The notes below the pieces were generated by a model, which was given only the letters and a program-made list of their open reading frames with translations, was not told where the DNA came from and did not search any database. This document shows, one piece after another, positions 56,828-64,000 of a stretch of DNA of 64,000 nucleotides. The translations under genes were made by a program, and so were the position numbers. Source of the DNA: Streptomyces bauhiniae. Lineage in GTDB: Bacteria > Actinomycetota > Actinomycetes > Streptomycetales > Streptomycetaceae. The stretch lies in NCBI RefSeq assembly GCF_004784475.1, contig NZ_SRRT01000001.1:248001-312000 (forward strand), in the 5' to 3' direction. Position 1 is the stretch's first letter. The number at the start of each line of letters is the position of its first letter.

Positions 56828-58773
56828 TGGCTACCATCACCGCCCCCAGCGCCCGGCGCGCCCTGCCCGGCCTGCTCAAGTCCCGTCCGGCGGCCAAGCT
56901 GCTCACGCTCGCCGTCGCCGCCGTGATCCTCGTCCCCCTGCTCGATGGCCGGTGGGGCAGCGGACACTGGCCGCACGCGCTGACCGTGAGCCTCACCGGT
57001 CCGCTCGGCGACGCCAGCGACTGGGTGATGAACAACCGGGACACCCACCCGCTGTTCCTGTACTTCTTCGGCCACATCAGCAACGCGGTCGTGCTCTGCG
57101 TACGCGGTGTCTACCTCGCCCTGCTCGCCATGGGCTGGGTCGGCGTCACCGTGCTCGGCGCCCTGGTCGCCTGGCGGGTGGCCGGGGTGAAGCTGGCCGC
57201 CGGGACGGCCGTGGCGTTCCTCGCCTGCGGCGCGCTCGGCATGTGGCTGCCCACCATGCAGACGCTCGCGCTCATGGTGGCCGCCGTGCTCGCGTCCGTC
57301 GCCGTCGGCGTCCTGCTCGGCCTCGCCGCCGGGCTCTCCGACCGGATGGACCGCGCGCTGCGCCCGGTGCTGGACACCATGCAGGTGCTCCCGGCCTTCG
57401 CCTACCTGCTGCCCGTGGTGCTGGTCTTCGGCATCGGCGTCCCCGCCGCCGTCCTGGCCACCGTGGTCTACGCGGCCCCGCCGATGGCGCGGCTCACCGC
57501 GCTGGGCCTGCGCGGCGCCGACCCCGAGGTGCTGGAGGCGGTGCGCTCGCTGGGCGCCACCCCGCGCCAGCGGCTGCTGACCGCCCGCATCCCGCTGGCC
57601 CGCAAGGAACTGCTGCTCGGCCTCAACCAGACGATCATGATGGCGCTGTCCATGGCCGTCATCGCCTCCGTCATCGGCGCCGGCGGCCTCGGTGACCGCG
57701 TCTACCAGGCGCTCGCCTCCGTCGACGTCGGCGCCGCCCTCGCGGCCGGCATCCCGATCGTGCTGCTCGCCATCGTGCTGGACCGGGTGACCGGCGCCGC
57801 CGGCCGCGCCGCCGACGGCACCGGCGAGTCCCGCCGTACGGTGTGGCTGCTCGCGCTCGCCGGCACCGCCGTCGCGGCGGTCGCCGCCCGGCTGCTCGGC
57901 GGCGCCGAATGGCCGGGCTCCGCGACCGTGAACATCGCGGAGCCGGTCAACCACGCCGTCAACTGGATGACCGCGCACCTCTACTCCGGCGTCCCCGTCA
58001 TCGGCGGCACCGCCGACTGGGCCGCGCACTTCACCACCTGGATGCTGGACCCGCTCCGCGACGGCCTGCGCGCGCTGCCCTGGTGGTCGGTGCTGCTGAT
58101 CGTCGCCGCGCTGGCCTGGCTGATCGGCACCTGGCGCACCGCGCTGACCGCCACCCTCGCCATGGCCGCGATCGGCGTGCTCGGTGTCTGGGACTCCTCC
58201 CTCGACACCCTCTCCCAGGTACTGGCCGCCGTCGCCGTCACCCTGGTCCTCGGCATCGCCACCGGCATCGCGGCCGCCCGCAGCGACCGGGTCGACCGGA
58301 TGCTGCGCCCGGTGCTGGACGTGTTCCAGACCATGCCGCAGTTCGTGTACCTGATCCCGGTCGTCGCCCTGTTCGGCGTCGGCCGTGCCCCCGCCGTCGT
58401 CGCCGCCGTGGTGTACGCCCTCCCGGCCGTCGTCCGGATCACCGCGCAGGGCCTGCGCCAGGTCGACCCGGCCGCGCTGGAGTCCGCCCGCTCGCTGGGC
58501 GCCACCGGCCGCCAGCAGCTCTGGCAGGTCCAGCTCCCGCTGGCCCGCCGCTCGCTGCTGCTCGCGGTGAACCAGGGCGTGGTCCTGGTCCTCGCCGTGG
58601 TCATCATCGGCGGTCTGGTCGGCGCGGGCGCCCTCGGCTACGACGTCGCCTTCGGCCTCGCCCAGGGCGACCTCGCCACCGGCCTGGTCGCCGGTGCCGC
58701 GATCGTCTGCCTCGGTCTGATGCTCGACCGGGTCACCCAGCCCACCGGCCGCCGTACGAAGAAGGGAGCGTGA
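56827..58773 (+). CDS. Glycine betaine ABC transporter permease with two fused permease domains
   Basis: 648 residues. Two binding-protein-dependent permease domains lie in tandem, about 140-310 and 460-640. Each has the EAA-like loop (EAVRSLGATPRQRLLTARIPLA and ESARSLGATGRQQLWQVQLPLA) and the same VLDTMQVLPAFAYLLPV / VLDVFQTMPQFVYLIPV segment. Usual ProW/OpuAB proteins have one such domain and act as homodimers. A fused form makes a built-in heterodimer. The ATG overlaps the ATPase stop by one base. About 13 helices in all. Confidence 0.92.
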
Positions 58774-58774
58774 C

Positions 58775-59737
58775 ATGCGACTCCGTACGACCCTCTCGGT
58801 GAGCGTCGCCGCCGCGTCCGCGCTCGCCCTGCTCACCGGCTGCGGCGCGGCCGACATGACCAAGCAGGCCAGCCCGTTCGCCAACGCGGGCGGCGCGAAG
58901 AGCATGACCCTGTCCGTGCAGTCCTGGGTGGGCGCGCAGTCCAACGTGGCGGTCGCCAAGTACCTGCTGGAGCACAAGCTGGGCTATCGCGTCGACACCG
59001 TCCAGGTCGACGAGATCCCCGCCTGGGACGCGCTCAGCCAGGGCCGCGTCGACGCCCTGCTGGAGGACTGGAGCCACCCCGAGCAGGAGAAGCGGTACGT
59101 CCACGACAAGAAGACCGTCTCCTACGCGGGCGGGCTCGGGGTCACCGGGCACATCGGCTGGTTCGTGCCGACGTACTTCGCCAAGCAGCACCCGGACATC
59201 ACGGACTGGAAGAACCTCAACAAGTACGCCTCCCAGTTCCGCACCGCCGAGTCCGGCGGCAAGGGCCAGATCATGGACGGCTCCCCGGCCTACGTCACCC
59301 ATGACAAGGCGCTGGTGAAGAACCTGAAGCTGAACTACCAGGTCGTCTTCGCCGGGTCCGAGGCCGCGCAGATCACCCAGATCAAGCAGTTCGCCAAGGA
59401 GAAGAAGCCCTTCCTGAGCTACTGGTACACCCCACAGTGGCTCTTCAAGAAGGTCCCCATGACGGAGGTGAAGCTCCCGCCCTACAAGGAGGGCTGCGAC
59501 ACCGACACCGCGAAGATCACCTGCGCGTACCCGAAGACCCCGCTGCGCAAGTTCCTCAACGCCGACTTCGCCCGCTCCGGCGGCAAGGGCGCGGAGTTCC
59601 TGAAGAAGTTCCAGTGGACCACCGAGGACCAGAACGAGGTCTCCCTCATGATCGCCGAGCAGAAACTCAGCCCGGAGGAGGCCGCGAAGAAGTGGGTCGA
59701 CACGCATCCTGACCAGTGGAAGCGCTGGCTTCCCTGA
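58775..59737 (+). CDS. Glycine betaine/choline ABC transporter substrate-binding lipoprotein
   Basis: 320 residues. Signal peptide with lipobox LLTGC, lipidated Cys23. The mature part is an OpuAC-like type II binding protein: LSVQSWVGAQSNVAVAKYLLEHKLG, EDWSHPEQEK, PTYFAKQHPDITDWKNLN and FLSYWYTPQWLF, with the aromatic Trp/Tyr residues that cage a quaternary ammonium group. ATG at 58775, one base after the permease stop, with AAGGGAG upstream. Last gene of the operon. Anchored outside the membrane. Confidence 0.92.
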   Translation: MRLRTTLSVSVAAASALALLTGCGAADMTKQASPFANAGGAKSMTLSVQSWVGAQSNVAVAKYLLEHKLGYRVDTVQVDEIPAWDALSQGRVDALLEDWSHPEQEKRYVHDKKTVSYAGGLGVTGHIGWFVPTYFAKQHPDITDWKNLNKYASQFRTAESGGKGQIMDGSPAYVTHDKALVKNLKLNYQVVFAGSEAAQITQIKQFAKEKKPFLSYWYTPQWLFKKVPMTEVKLPPYKEGCDTDTAKITCAYPKTPLRKFLNADFARSGGKGAEFLKKFQWTTEDQNEVSLMIAEQKLSPEEAAKKWVDTHPDQWKRWLP

Positions 59738-59744
59738 CGGACGG

Positions 59745-59779
59745 TGCCGGGCGGCGGACTCGTAATCCGTCGCCCGGCA
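59745..59779. terminator. Bidirectional terminator after the betaine operon
   Basis: 9-bp outer stem TGCCGGGCG/CGCCCGGCA with an inner CGGA/TCCG pair, between convergent genes. Confidence 0.7.
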
Positions 59780-59781
59780 GC

Positions 59782-60855
59782 TCACTGGATCAGGTCGGTG
59801 TGCGGATGCTTGGGCGAGGCCGGGCAGACGTAGATCTGCATGTTGTCCGTGCTGCCGACCTCGACCTTGGTCGGCTGCGACGGGCTCTGGCCGCAGCAAT
59901 GCCCGGCGGCGATGGCGGCGGCCTGGTCTTCCTGAGGTGCCCAGTTGTGTCCCTCGCCGCCGTCCCATTCACGGGAGGCGATGGTCAGCAGCGGGACCAT
60001 CCGCACTTCACAGACAGCGCAGTACCGGGGCTCGGGGTCGGTGCGGCCCCACGGAGGCCAGCCGCCGACCTTCCAGCCGGGCGCGTCGGCCAGGTGGACG
60101 TCATAGAACTCCTGCGGATATTCCGCGTAGGAGCCGTCCACGTCGGCGTCGGCCGCCTGCCATCTGCTCCAGTCCCCCACCATCAGCCGCATCTGCGGGC
60201 TCAGATCGAGGCTGTTGGGGTACTCGGTGATCGCTTCCGGTGCCAGCACGCACGGCTCCGGCAGATAGCCCTCGTAGTTCACCTCGTACGGTTCGGGCGG
60301 TGTGGCGAGGATGTCGGCGACCTCGGCGGCGGACCGCCAGAACAGTGCGGTCGACGGCTTGTGATCCGGATCGTGGTCGTAGGGGCACCACAGAATCTGG
60401 AGCAGATCGGCCTCTCCGGGCGGCCGCAACAGGGGTATGTCGCGCAGGTAGAGCTGGGCCACGGGCAGCATGGGGACCGGGCAGTCCGCGGGGGGAGGGC
60501 CGGCGTCGAGCCGCTCCGCGAGCCTCGCGGCGTTCCGCTCCTTGACCGCCTCCTCCTCGGGCGTCATGCCACCGCGACTGTGATCAGCGTGCCACCGGAC
60601 CCGCAAGCGTCTGGTGAGACGCACATCGTCCGGCGACTCGCGGAATCCGCTGTCCACGTGCAGGTGCGAGGCTTCACAGTGCGGCCATGGCTCATCCACC
60701 GGCCACAGCAACGGCCCCCCGACAGAACTCTCTTCGACCGAGGGCGCCCCGGGACGAGGGTGCAGACGGATCGCAGGACGTGCCAAGGGCGCCAACTCCG
60801 GGAAGACCCTGGTCACATCCACGGGCCGTGGCGGCGTCGTACGTACGAGAAGCAT
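59782..60855 (-). CDS. Protein of unknown function, possibly DUF1963-like
   Basis: 357 residues, soluble. GGPLLWPVDEPWPHC near the N-terminus, and the pair LQILWCPYDH and YLPEPCVLAPEAITEYPNSLDL, recall the YwqG/DUF1963 fold, but I am not sure. Four C-terminal Cys (RYCAVCEVRM, HCCGQSP, YVCP) may bind zinc. I chose the ATG at 60855 because it lies 7 nt after a CAGCAT -10 preceded by TTGTCAGTG at 8 bp, making the message leaderless. A GTG at 60879 with AGGAG 6 nt upstream is the alternative start. Confidence 0.65.
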   Translation of the reverse strand: MLLVRTTPPRPVDVTRVFPELAPLARPAIRLHPRPGAPSVEESSVGGPLLWPVDEPWPHCEASHLHVDSGFRESPDDVRLTRRLRVRWHADHSRGGMTPEEEAVKERNAARLAERLDAGPPPADCPVPMLPVAQLYLRDIPLLRPPGEADLLQILWCPYDHDPDHKPSTALFWRSAAEVADILATPPEPYEVNYEGYLPEPCVLAPEAITEYPNSLDLSPQMRLMVGDWSRWQAADADVDGSYAEYPQEFYDVHLADAPGWKVGGWPPWGRTDPEPRYCAVCEVRMVPLLTIASREWDGGEGHNWAPQEDQAAAIAAGHCCGQSPSQPTKVEVGSTDNMQIYVCPASPKHPHTDLIQ

Positions 60856-60862
60856 GCCGGTG

Positions 60863-60885
60863 ATGCTGCCATCACCCACTGACAA
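60863..60885 (-). promoter_or_regulatory. Possible DNA-damage-type promoter of the DUF1963-like gene
   Basis: On the minus strand TTGTCAGTG (60877-60885), 8 bp, CAGCAT (60863-60868); the -10 differs from TAnnnT at its first base, as at the MoxR promoter. The ATG follows 7 nt later. Confidence 0.5.
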
Positions 60886-60925
60886 CTCCTGGCGATGGGC
60901 CGTTCCAGGCCGTCCCTCGGCACCC

Positions 60926-61426
60926 TTACTGGTGCTGCCCCGGCGTGTAATGCCCCGGCACCATCCGCGTCGACACCGCGAAGCGGTTCCAGGCGTTGAT
61001 CACTGTGATCGCGGCGATGAGCTGGGCCAGTTCCGCCTCCTCGAACTGCTTGGCGGCGCGCTCGTACACCGCGTCCGGGACGAAACCGTCGGTGAGGACG
61101 GTGATCGCCTCGGTCAGTTCCAGGGCCGCCAGCTCACGGTCGGTGTAGAAGTGGCGGGACTCGTCCCAGGCGCTGAGCTGGATGATGCGCTCCACGCTCT
61201 CCCCGGCCGCGAGCGCGTCCTTGGTGTGCATGTCGAGGCAGTACGCGCAGTGGTTGAGCTGCGAGGCGCGGATCTTGACGAGTTCCAGCAGCGTCGGGTC
61301 GACGCCCTTCCGGGCGGCCGCGTCCAGGCGGACCATCGCCTTGTAGACCTCCGGCGCGTGCGACGTCCAGGACAGGCGGGCGGGGTGCTCGGGGGCGTAC
61401 TCGGTGGTGTTCTCCGTGGTCTCCAT
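60926..61426 (-). CDS. AhpD/carboxymuconolactone decarboxylase family protein
   Basis: 166 residues, all alpha. The redox motif C-x2-C-x3-H (HCAYCLDMHTKDALAAG, around residues 57-72) is that of AhpD-like alkylhydroperoxidases. The C-terminal half (FEEAELAQLIAAITVINAWNRFAVSTRM) is also typical. Probably reduces peroxides with a thiol partner. ATG at 61426. Divergent from a MocR regulator with only 46 bp between the starts, so it is a likely target of that regulator. Confidence 0.88.
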   Translation of the reverse strand: METTENTTEYAPEHPARLSWTSHAPEVYKAMVRLDAAARKGVDPTLLELVKIRASQLNHCAYCLDMHTKDALAAGESVERIIQLSAWDESRHFYTDRELAALELTEAITVLTDGFVPDAVYERAAKQFEEAELAQLIAAITVINAWNRFAVSTRMVPGHYTPGQHQ

Positions 61427-61472
61427 ACGGCAAGCCTAGGAGCGAAGCTGCCCAGGAGTATGGTCCATTTCC

Positions 61473-62867
61473 ATGGCGGATTCATGGGCCAATCTGGGGA
61501 TCGACCTCCACCTCGAACCGGCCGGGAGCAGTGGCCTGCGCCGGGGTCTCACCGACGCGCTGCGCGACGCCGTACGCACCGGCCGGCTCGCCCCCGGCAC
61601 CCGGCTGCCCTCCTCCCGCACCCTGGCGGCGGACCTCGGGATCGCCCGCAACACCGTCGCCGAGGCGTACGCCGACCTGGTCGCCGAGGGCTGGCTCACC
61701 GCCCGCCAGGGCTCCGGCACCCGCGTCGCCGAGCGGCCCGTACCCGCGCCCGGAGCGGCGGGCGCCCCCGTCCGGCGCCGCACGCCGGGCCGCCCCGCGC
61801 ACAGCCTGGTCCCCGGCACCCCCGACCTCGCCGCCTTCCCCCGCACCGAGTGGCTGAGGGCCGCCCGCCGCGCCCTGACCCGCGCCCCCAACGACGCGCT
61901 GGGGTACGGCGATCCGCGCGGCCGCCCCGAACTGCGCACCGCCGTCGCCGAGTACCTCGCCCGCGTCCGGGGTGTACGGGCCGACCCCGGCTCGGTACTG
62001 ATCACGGCGGGCTTCTCCCACGCCCTGCGCCTCCTCGGCACCGTGCTGCGCGGCCGGGGAGCCCGCACGGTCGCCGTCGAGTCGTACGGCCTGTTCGTGC
62101 ACCACGATCTGCTCGCCGCGTCGGGTCTGACGACCACCGCGCTGCCGTACGACGAACTCGGCACCGACACACGGCCGTTGGGCACGGAGGGTGCCGTACT
62201 CCTCACCCCCGCCCACCAGTTCCCCATGGGCACCCCGCTGCGCCCCGACCGGCGCGCGGCCGTCGTCGACTGGGCGCGGCGGACCGGCGGGCTGATCCTG
62301 GAGGACGACTACGACGGCGAGTTCCGCTACGACCGCCAGTCCGTGGGCGCCCTCCAGGGCCTCGACCCGGACCACGTGGTCTACCTCGGCACCGCCAGCA
62401 AGTCCCTCGCCCCCGGACTCCGCCTCGGCTGGATGGTGGTCCCCCCGGCCCTGCTGGCGGAGCTGACGGCGGCCAAGGGCCACAGCGACACCGTCGGCGT
62501 GCTGGACCAGCTCACGCTGGCCGAGTTCATCGCCTCGGGCGCGTACGACCGCCATGTGCGCGCCGCCCGGCAGCGCTACCGGCGCCGCCGGGACCAACTC
62601 GCCGCCGCCGTGGCCGACCGGGCGCCCGAGGTGACAGTCACCGGGATCGCGGCCGGGCTGCACGCGGTGCTGCGGCTGCCGCCCGGCACCGAGCGGGCGG
62701 TCGTGCAGGCCGCCCACTGGCAGGGCCTCGCGCTGCACGGCCTCGCCTTCTACCGGCATCAACTGGCCGTCGCCGAACCGCTGGAGGCGCTCGTCGTCGG
62801 CTACGGCACCCCGCCCGACAGCACCTGGCCCACCGTCCTGGAAGCCCTGTGCCGGGCACTGCCGTAG
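61473..62867 (+). CDS. MocR-type (GntR-aminotransferase) regulator
   Basis: 464 residues. N-terminal GntR winged helix (GLTDALRDAVRTGRLAPGTRLPSSRTLAADLGIARNTV), then a fold type I aminotransferase domain with the PLP Lys in GTASKSLAPGLRLGW and a conserved DDYDGEFRYDRQ. PdxR-like MocR proteins sense PLP or other amines. The ATG at 61473 has AGGAG 14 nt upstream, too far, but TATGGT at 61458-61463 is a good -10 and suggests a leaderless message. Divergent from the AhpD-like gene. Confidence 0.9.
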   Translation: MADSWANLGIDLHLEPAGSSGLRRGLTDALRDAVRTGRLAPGTRLPSSRTLAADLGIARNTVAEAYADLVAEGWLTARQGSGTRVAERPVPAPGAAGAPVRRRTPGRPAHSLVPGTPDLAAFPRTEWLRAARRALTRAPNDALGYGDPRGRPELRTAVAEYLARVRGVRADPGSVLITAGFSHALRLLGTVLRGRGARTVAVESYGLFVHHDLLAASGLTTTALPYDELGTDTRPLGTEGAVLLTPAHQFPMGTPLRPDRRAAVVDWARRTGGLILEDDYDGEFRYDRQSVGALQGLDPDHVVYLGTASKSLAPGLRLGWMVVPPALLAELTAAKGHSDTVGVLDQLTLAEFIASGAYDRHVRAARQRYRRRRDQLAAAVADRAPEVTVTGIAAGLHAVLRLPPGTERAVVQAAHWQGLALHGLAFYRHQLAVAEPLEALVVGYGTPPDSTWPTVLEALCRALP

Positions 62868-62870
62868 CCG

Positions 62871-63728
62871 TCAGCGCACCGGCTCCGCCTCCGGCTGAGC
62901 CGCCGGCTCCGGCGCCTCCCCGAACCGTCCCAGCGTCAGCGCCCCCGCCACCGCCACGACGAACCCCAGCACCGCGAGCGGACCGAGCCCCGGCCTCGTG
63001 CGGTCGCCCAGCCAGAGCACGCCCACCGCCGCCGGGCCCAGGGTCTCGCCGAGCACCATGCCGGCCGTCGCCGTGGTGACCGAGCCGCGTTGCAGCGCCG
63101 AGGTCAGCAGCAGGAAGGCGGCGCCGCCGCCGAGGAGGAGGGCGTAGAGGGACGGGGCGGTCAACAGGGCGGCTGGGACAAGGGAGTTCACCAGGCGTAC
63201 CGCGACCTCGACCACCCCGAAGCCGAGCCCCGCGCCGAGGCCGAGGAGCAGGGCGCGCGGCCGTCCCGAGAGCCGGCCGCCCACCGCGCCGAGCAGCAGT
63301 ACGCCCGCCGCCGTCGCGAGCAGCGCGTACGGCAGCCAGGCCGGGCCGCCGCGGTCGCCCTCCGCGCCCGAGGCCAGCCCGAGCAGCGCGAGCCCCGCGC
63401 ACACCACGCCGACCGCCGCCCACTCCGCCCCGCTCAGCCGCACCCGCAGCAGCCGCGCCGCGACCACCGCCGTCACCGCGAGGCTCGCGGCCAGCGCGGC
63501 GCCCACCGCGTAGATCGGCACCGAGCGCAGCGCGAGGATCTGGCACACGAAGCCGAGCCCGTCCAGCGCGAGCCCCGCCGCGTACCGCCACTGCCGCACC
63601 GCCCGCAGCAGCAGCGCCGCCTCCCCGCCGCCCTGTTCCCCGGCCGCCCGCGCGGCCACCGCCTGAAGGACCGTGGCCGTACCGAAGCAGACCGCGGCGC
63701 CGAGCGCGCACACCATTCCAAAAAGCAC
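62871..63728 (-). CDS. EamA/DMT-like ten-helix transporter
   Basis: 285 residues with about nine or ten short hydrophobic helices and almost no loops, as in the drug/metabolite transporter superfamily. The start MLFGMVCALGAAVCFGTATVLQAVAARAA and the internal symmetry (LAVTAVVAARLLRVRLSGAEW against GMVLGETLGPAAVGVLWLGDRTRPG) support this. Substrate unknown. GTG at 63728 lies 6 nt after TAGAGT, a -10 whose TAG belongs to the end of the adjacent MITE-like element. The stop is 3 bp from the convergent MocR gene. Confidence 0.8.
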   Translation of the reverse strand: MLFGMVCALGAAVCFGTATVLQAVAARAAGEQGGGEAALLLRAVRQWRYAAGLALDGLGFVCQILALRSVPIYAVGAALAASLAVTAVVAARLLRVRLSGAEWAAVGVVCAGLALLGLASGAEGDRGGPAWLPYALLATAAGVLLLGAVGGRLSGRPRALLLGLGAGLGFGVVEVAVRLVNSLVPAALLTAPSLYALLLGGGAAFLLLTSALQRGSVTTATAGMVLGETLGPAAVGVLWLGDRTRPGLGPLAVLGFVVAVAGALTLGRFGEAPEPAAQPEAEPVR

Positions 63729-63734
63729 AAAGCG

Positions 63735-63740
63735 ACTCTA
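63735..63740 (-). promoter_or_regulatory. -10 hexamer at the edge of the MITE-like element
   Basis: TAGAGT (minus strand), 6 nt before the GTG of the transporter gene. Its TAG comes from the CTAG at the element border and its AGT from flanking DNA. Any -35 would lie inside the element, where no TTGAC-like hexamer is present. Confidence 0.5.
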
Positions 63741-63903
63741 GGGTCTTTCGTTTGGATCAGGCCGGGCTCGCGGGCCCCGGCACCGCGCCTCGCCGCGTTG
63801 TCGTCACTCGCCATGGCTCCGCCATGACTCCCTCCTCCGCCTTGCGATCCACGGCACCGGACCCCACTCCCTGATCCGGCCTGATCCAAACGAAAGACCC
63901 TAG
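63738..63903. mobile_element. MITE-like element with 28-bp perfect terminal inverted repeats
   Basis: 166 bp. The left end (63738-63765, beginning CTAGGGTCTTTCGTTTGG) and the right end (63876-63903) are exact inverted copies over 28 bp. The borders are CTAG on both sides, which may include a duplicated target. The 110-bp interior has no ORF and carries a second CTGATCC next to the right repeat. Size, perfect ends and lack of coding capacity fit a miniature inverted-repeat element moved by an IS elsewhere in the genome. Confidence 0.8.
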
Positions 63904-63995
63904 GGGAACAGGCGTACGCCGGGCCGCCCTGCCGGAAACTCATACCGATCTCTAAGCTGACTGCCGAACGCATCACCGACGGGGGAGAAGAGAAC

Positions 63996-64000
63996 ATGGC
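63996..64000 (+). CDS. Start of a gene running out of the window
   Basis: ATG at 63996 with GGGGGAGAAG upstream and a TAAGCT -10-like hexamer at 63953-63958. Too short to identify. Confidence 0.4.

Overview
The window is chromosomal core DNA from a streptomycete. GC content is very high with strong third-position bias, many genes start with GTG, many promoters look leaderless, and the housekeeping order (guaA, pcrA, sucCD, purN-purH, folD, mdh, betaine genes) is typical of Streptomyces. All identifications come from reading the sequence; no database search was run.

Layout. 1-4.1 kb: end of a Ser/Thr kinase, a succinic semialdehyde dehydrogenase and a GMC flavoprotein. 4.1-6.9 kb: chorismate mutase (minus strand), with what looks like a complete aromatic amino-acid attenuator (a 23-codon leader rich in Phe/Tyr plus a 19-bp terminator hairpin), divergent from guaA. 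7-16 kb: class II aldolase-like protein, membrane proteins, a DoxX protein, a PspC membrane protein divergent from a PspC sensor kinase/LuxR regulator pair, and an NlpC/P60 hydrolase. 16-24 kb: TehA-like membrane protein, pcrA helicase, M23 peptidase, SMI1/KNR4 protein, lipase and icmB.

23.4-31.3 kb holds the most interesting locus. Five genes run divergently from one 130-bp gap: SWIM zinc-finger protein and a HEAT-like DUF5691 protein one way; MoxR-type AAA ATPase, a DUF5682 protein and a von Willebrand A protein the other way. Both outward promoters carry the actinobacterial DNA-damage (RecA-NDp/PafBC) motif, with a perfect DnaA box between them. The same motif precedes pcrA and, less perfectly, a gene at 60.8 kb. 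This suggests a damage-induced MoxR-VWA-SWIM system.

31.5-44.9 kb: sucC-sucD, a sigma-like membrane protein, a DUF6350 membrane protein followed by an array of duplicated 3' ends, purN-purH, an RDD protein, folD-DUF3017, a membrane-anchored HTH protein and mdh. 45-48 kb: a siderophore-interacting flavoprotein and MFS exporter, divergent from a LysR regulator. 48.2-52.4 kb: three proteins of unknown function, two sharing a short beta motif and one with a long low-complexity region. 52.6-59.7 kb: a five-gene operon converting choline to glycine betaine and importing betaine or choline, with two permease domains fused in one protein. 59.8-64 kb: an unknown protein, an AhpD-like protein divergent from a MocR regulator, an EamA-like transporter, and a 166-bp MITE-like element with 28-bp perfect inverted repeats inserted at the transporter promoter.

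No rRNA, tRNA, CRISPR array, complete insertion sequence or prophage was seen.
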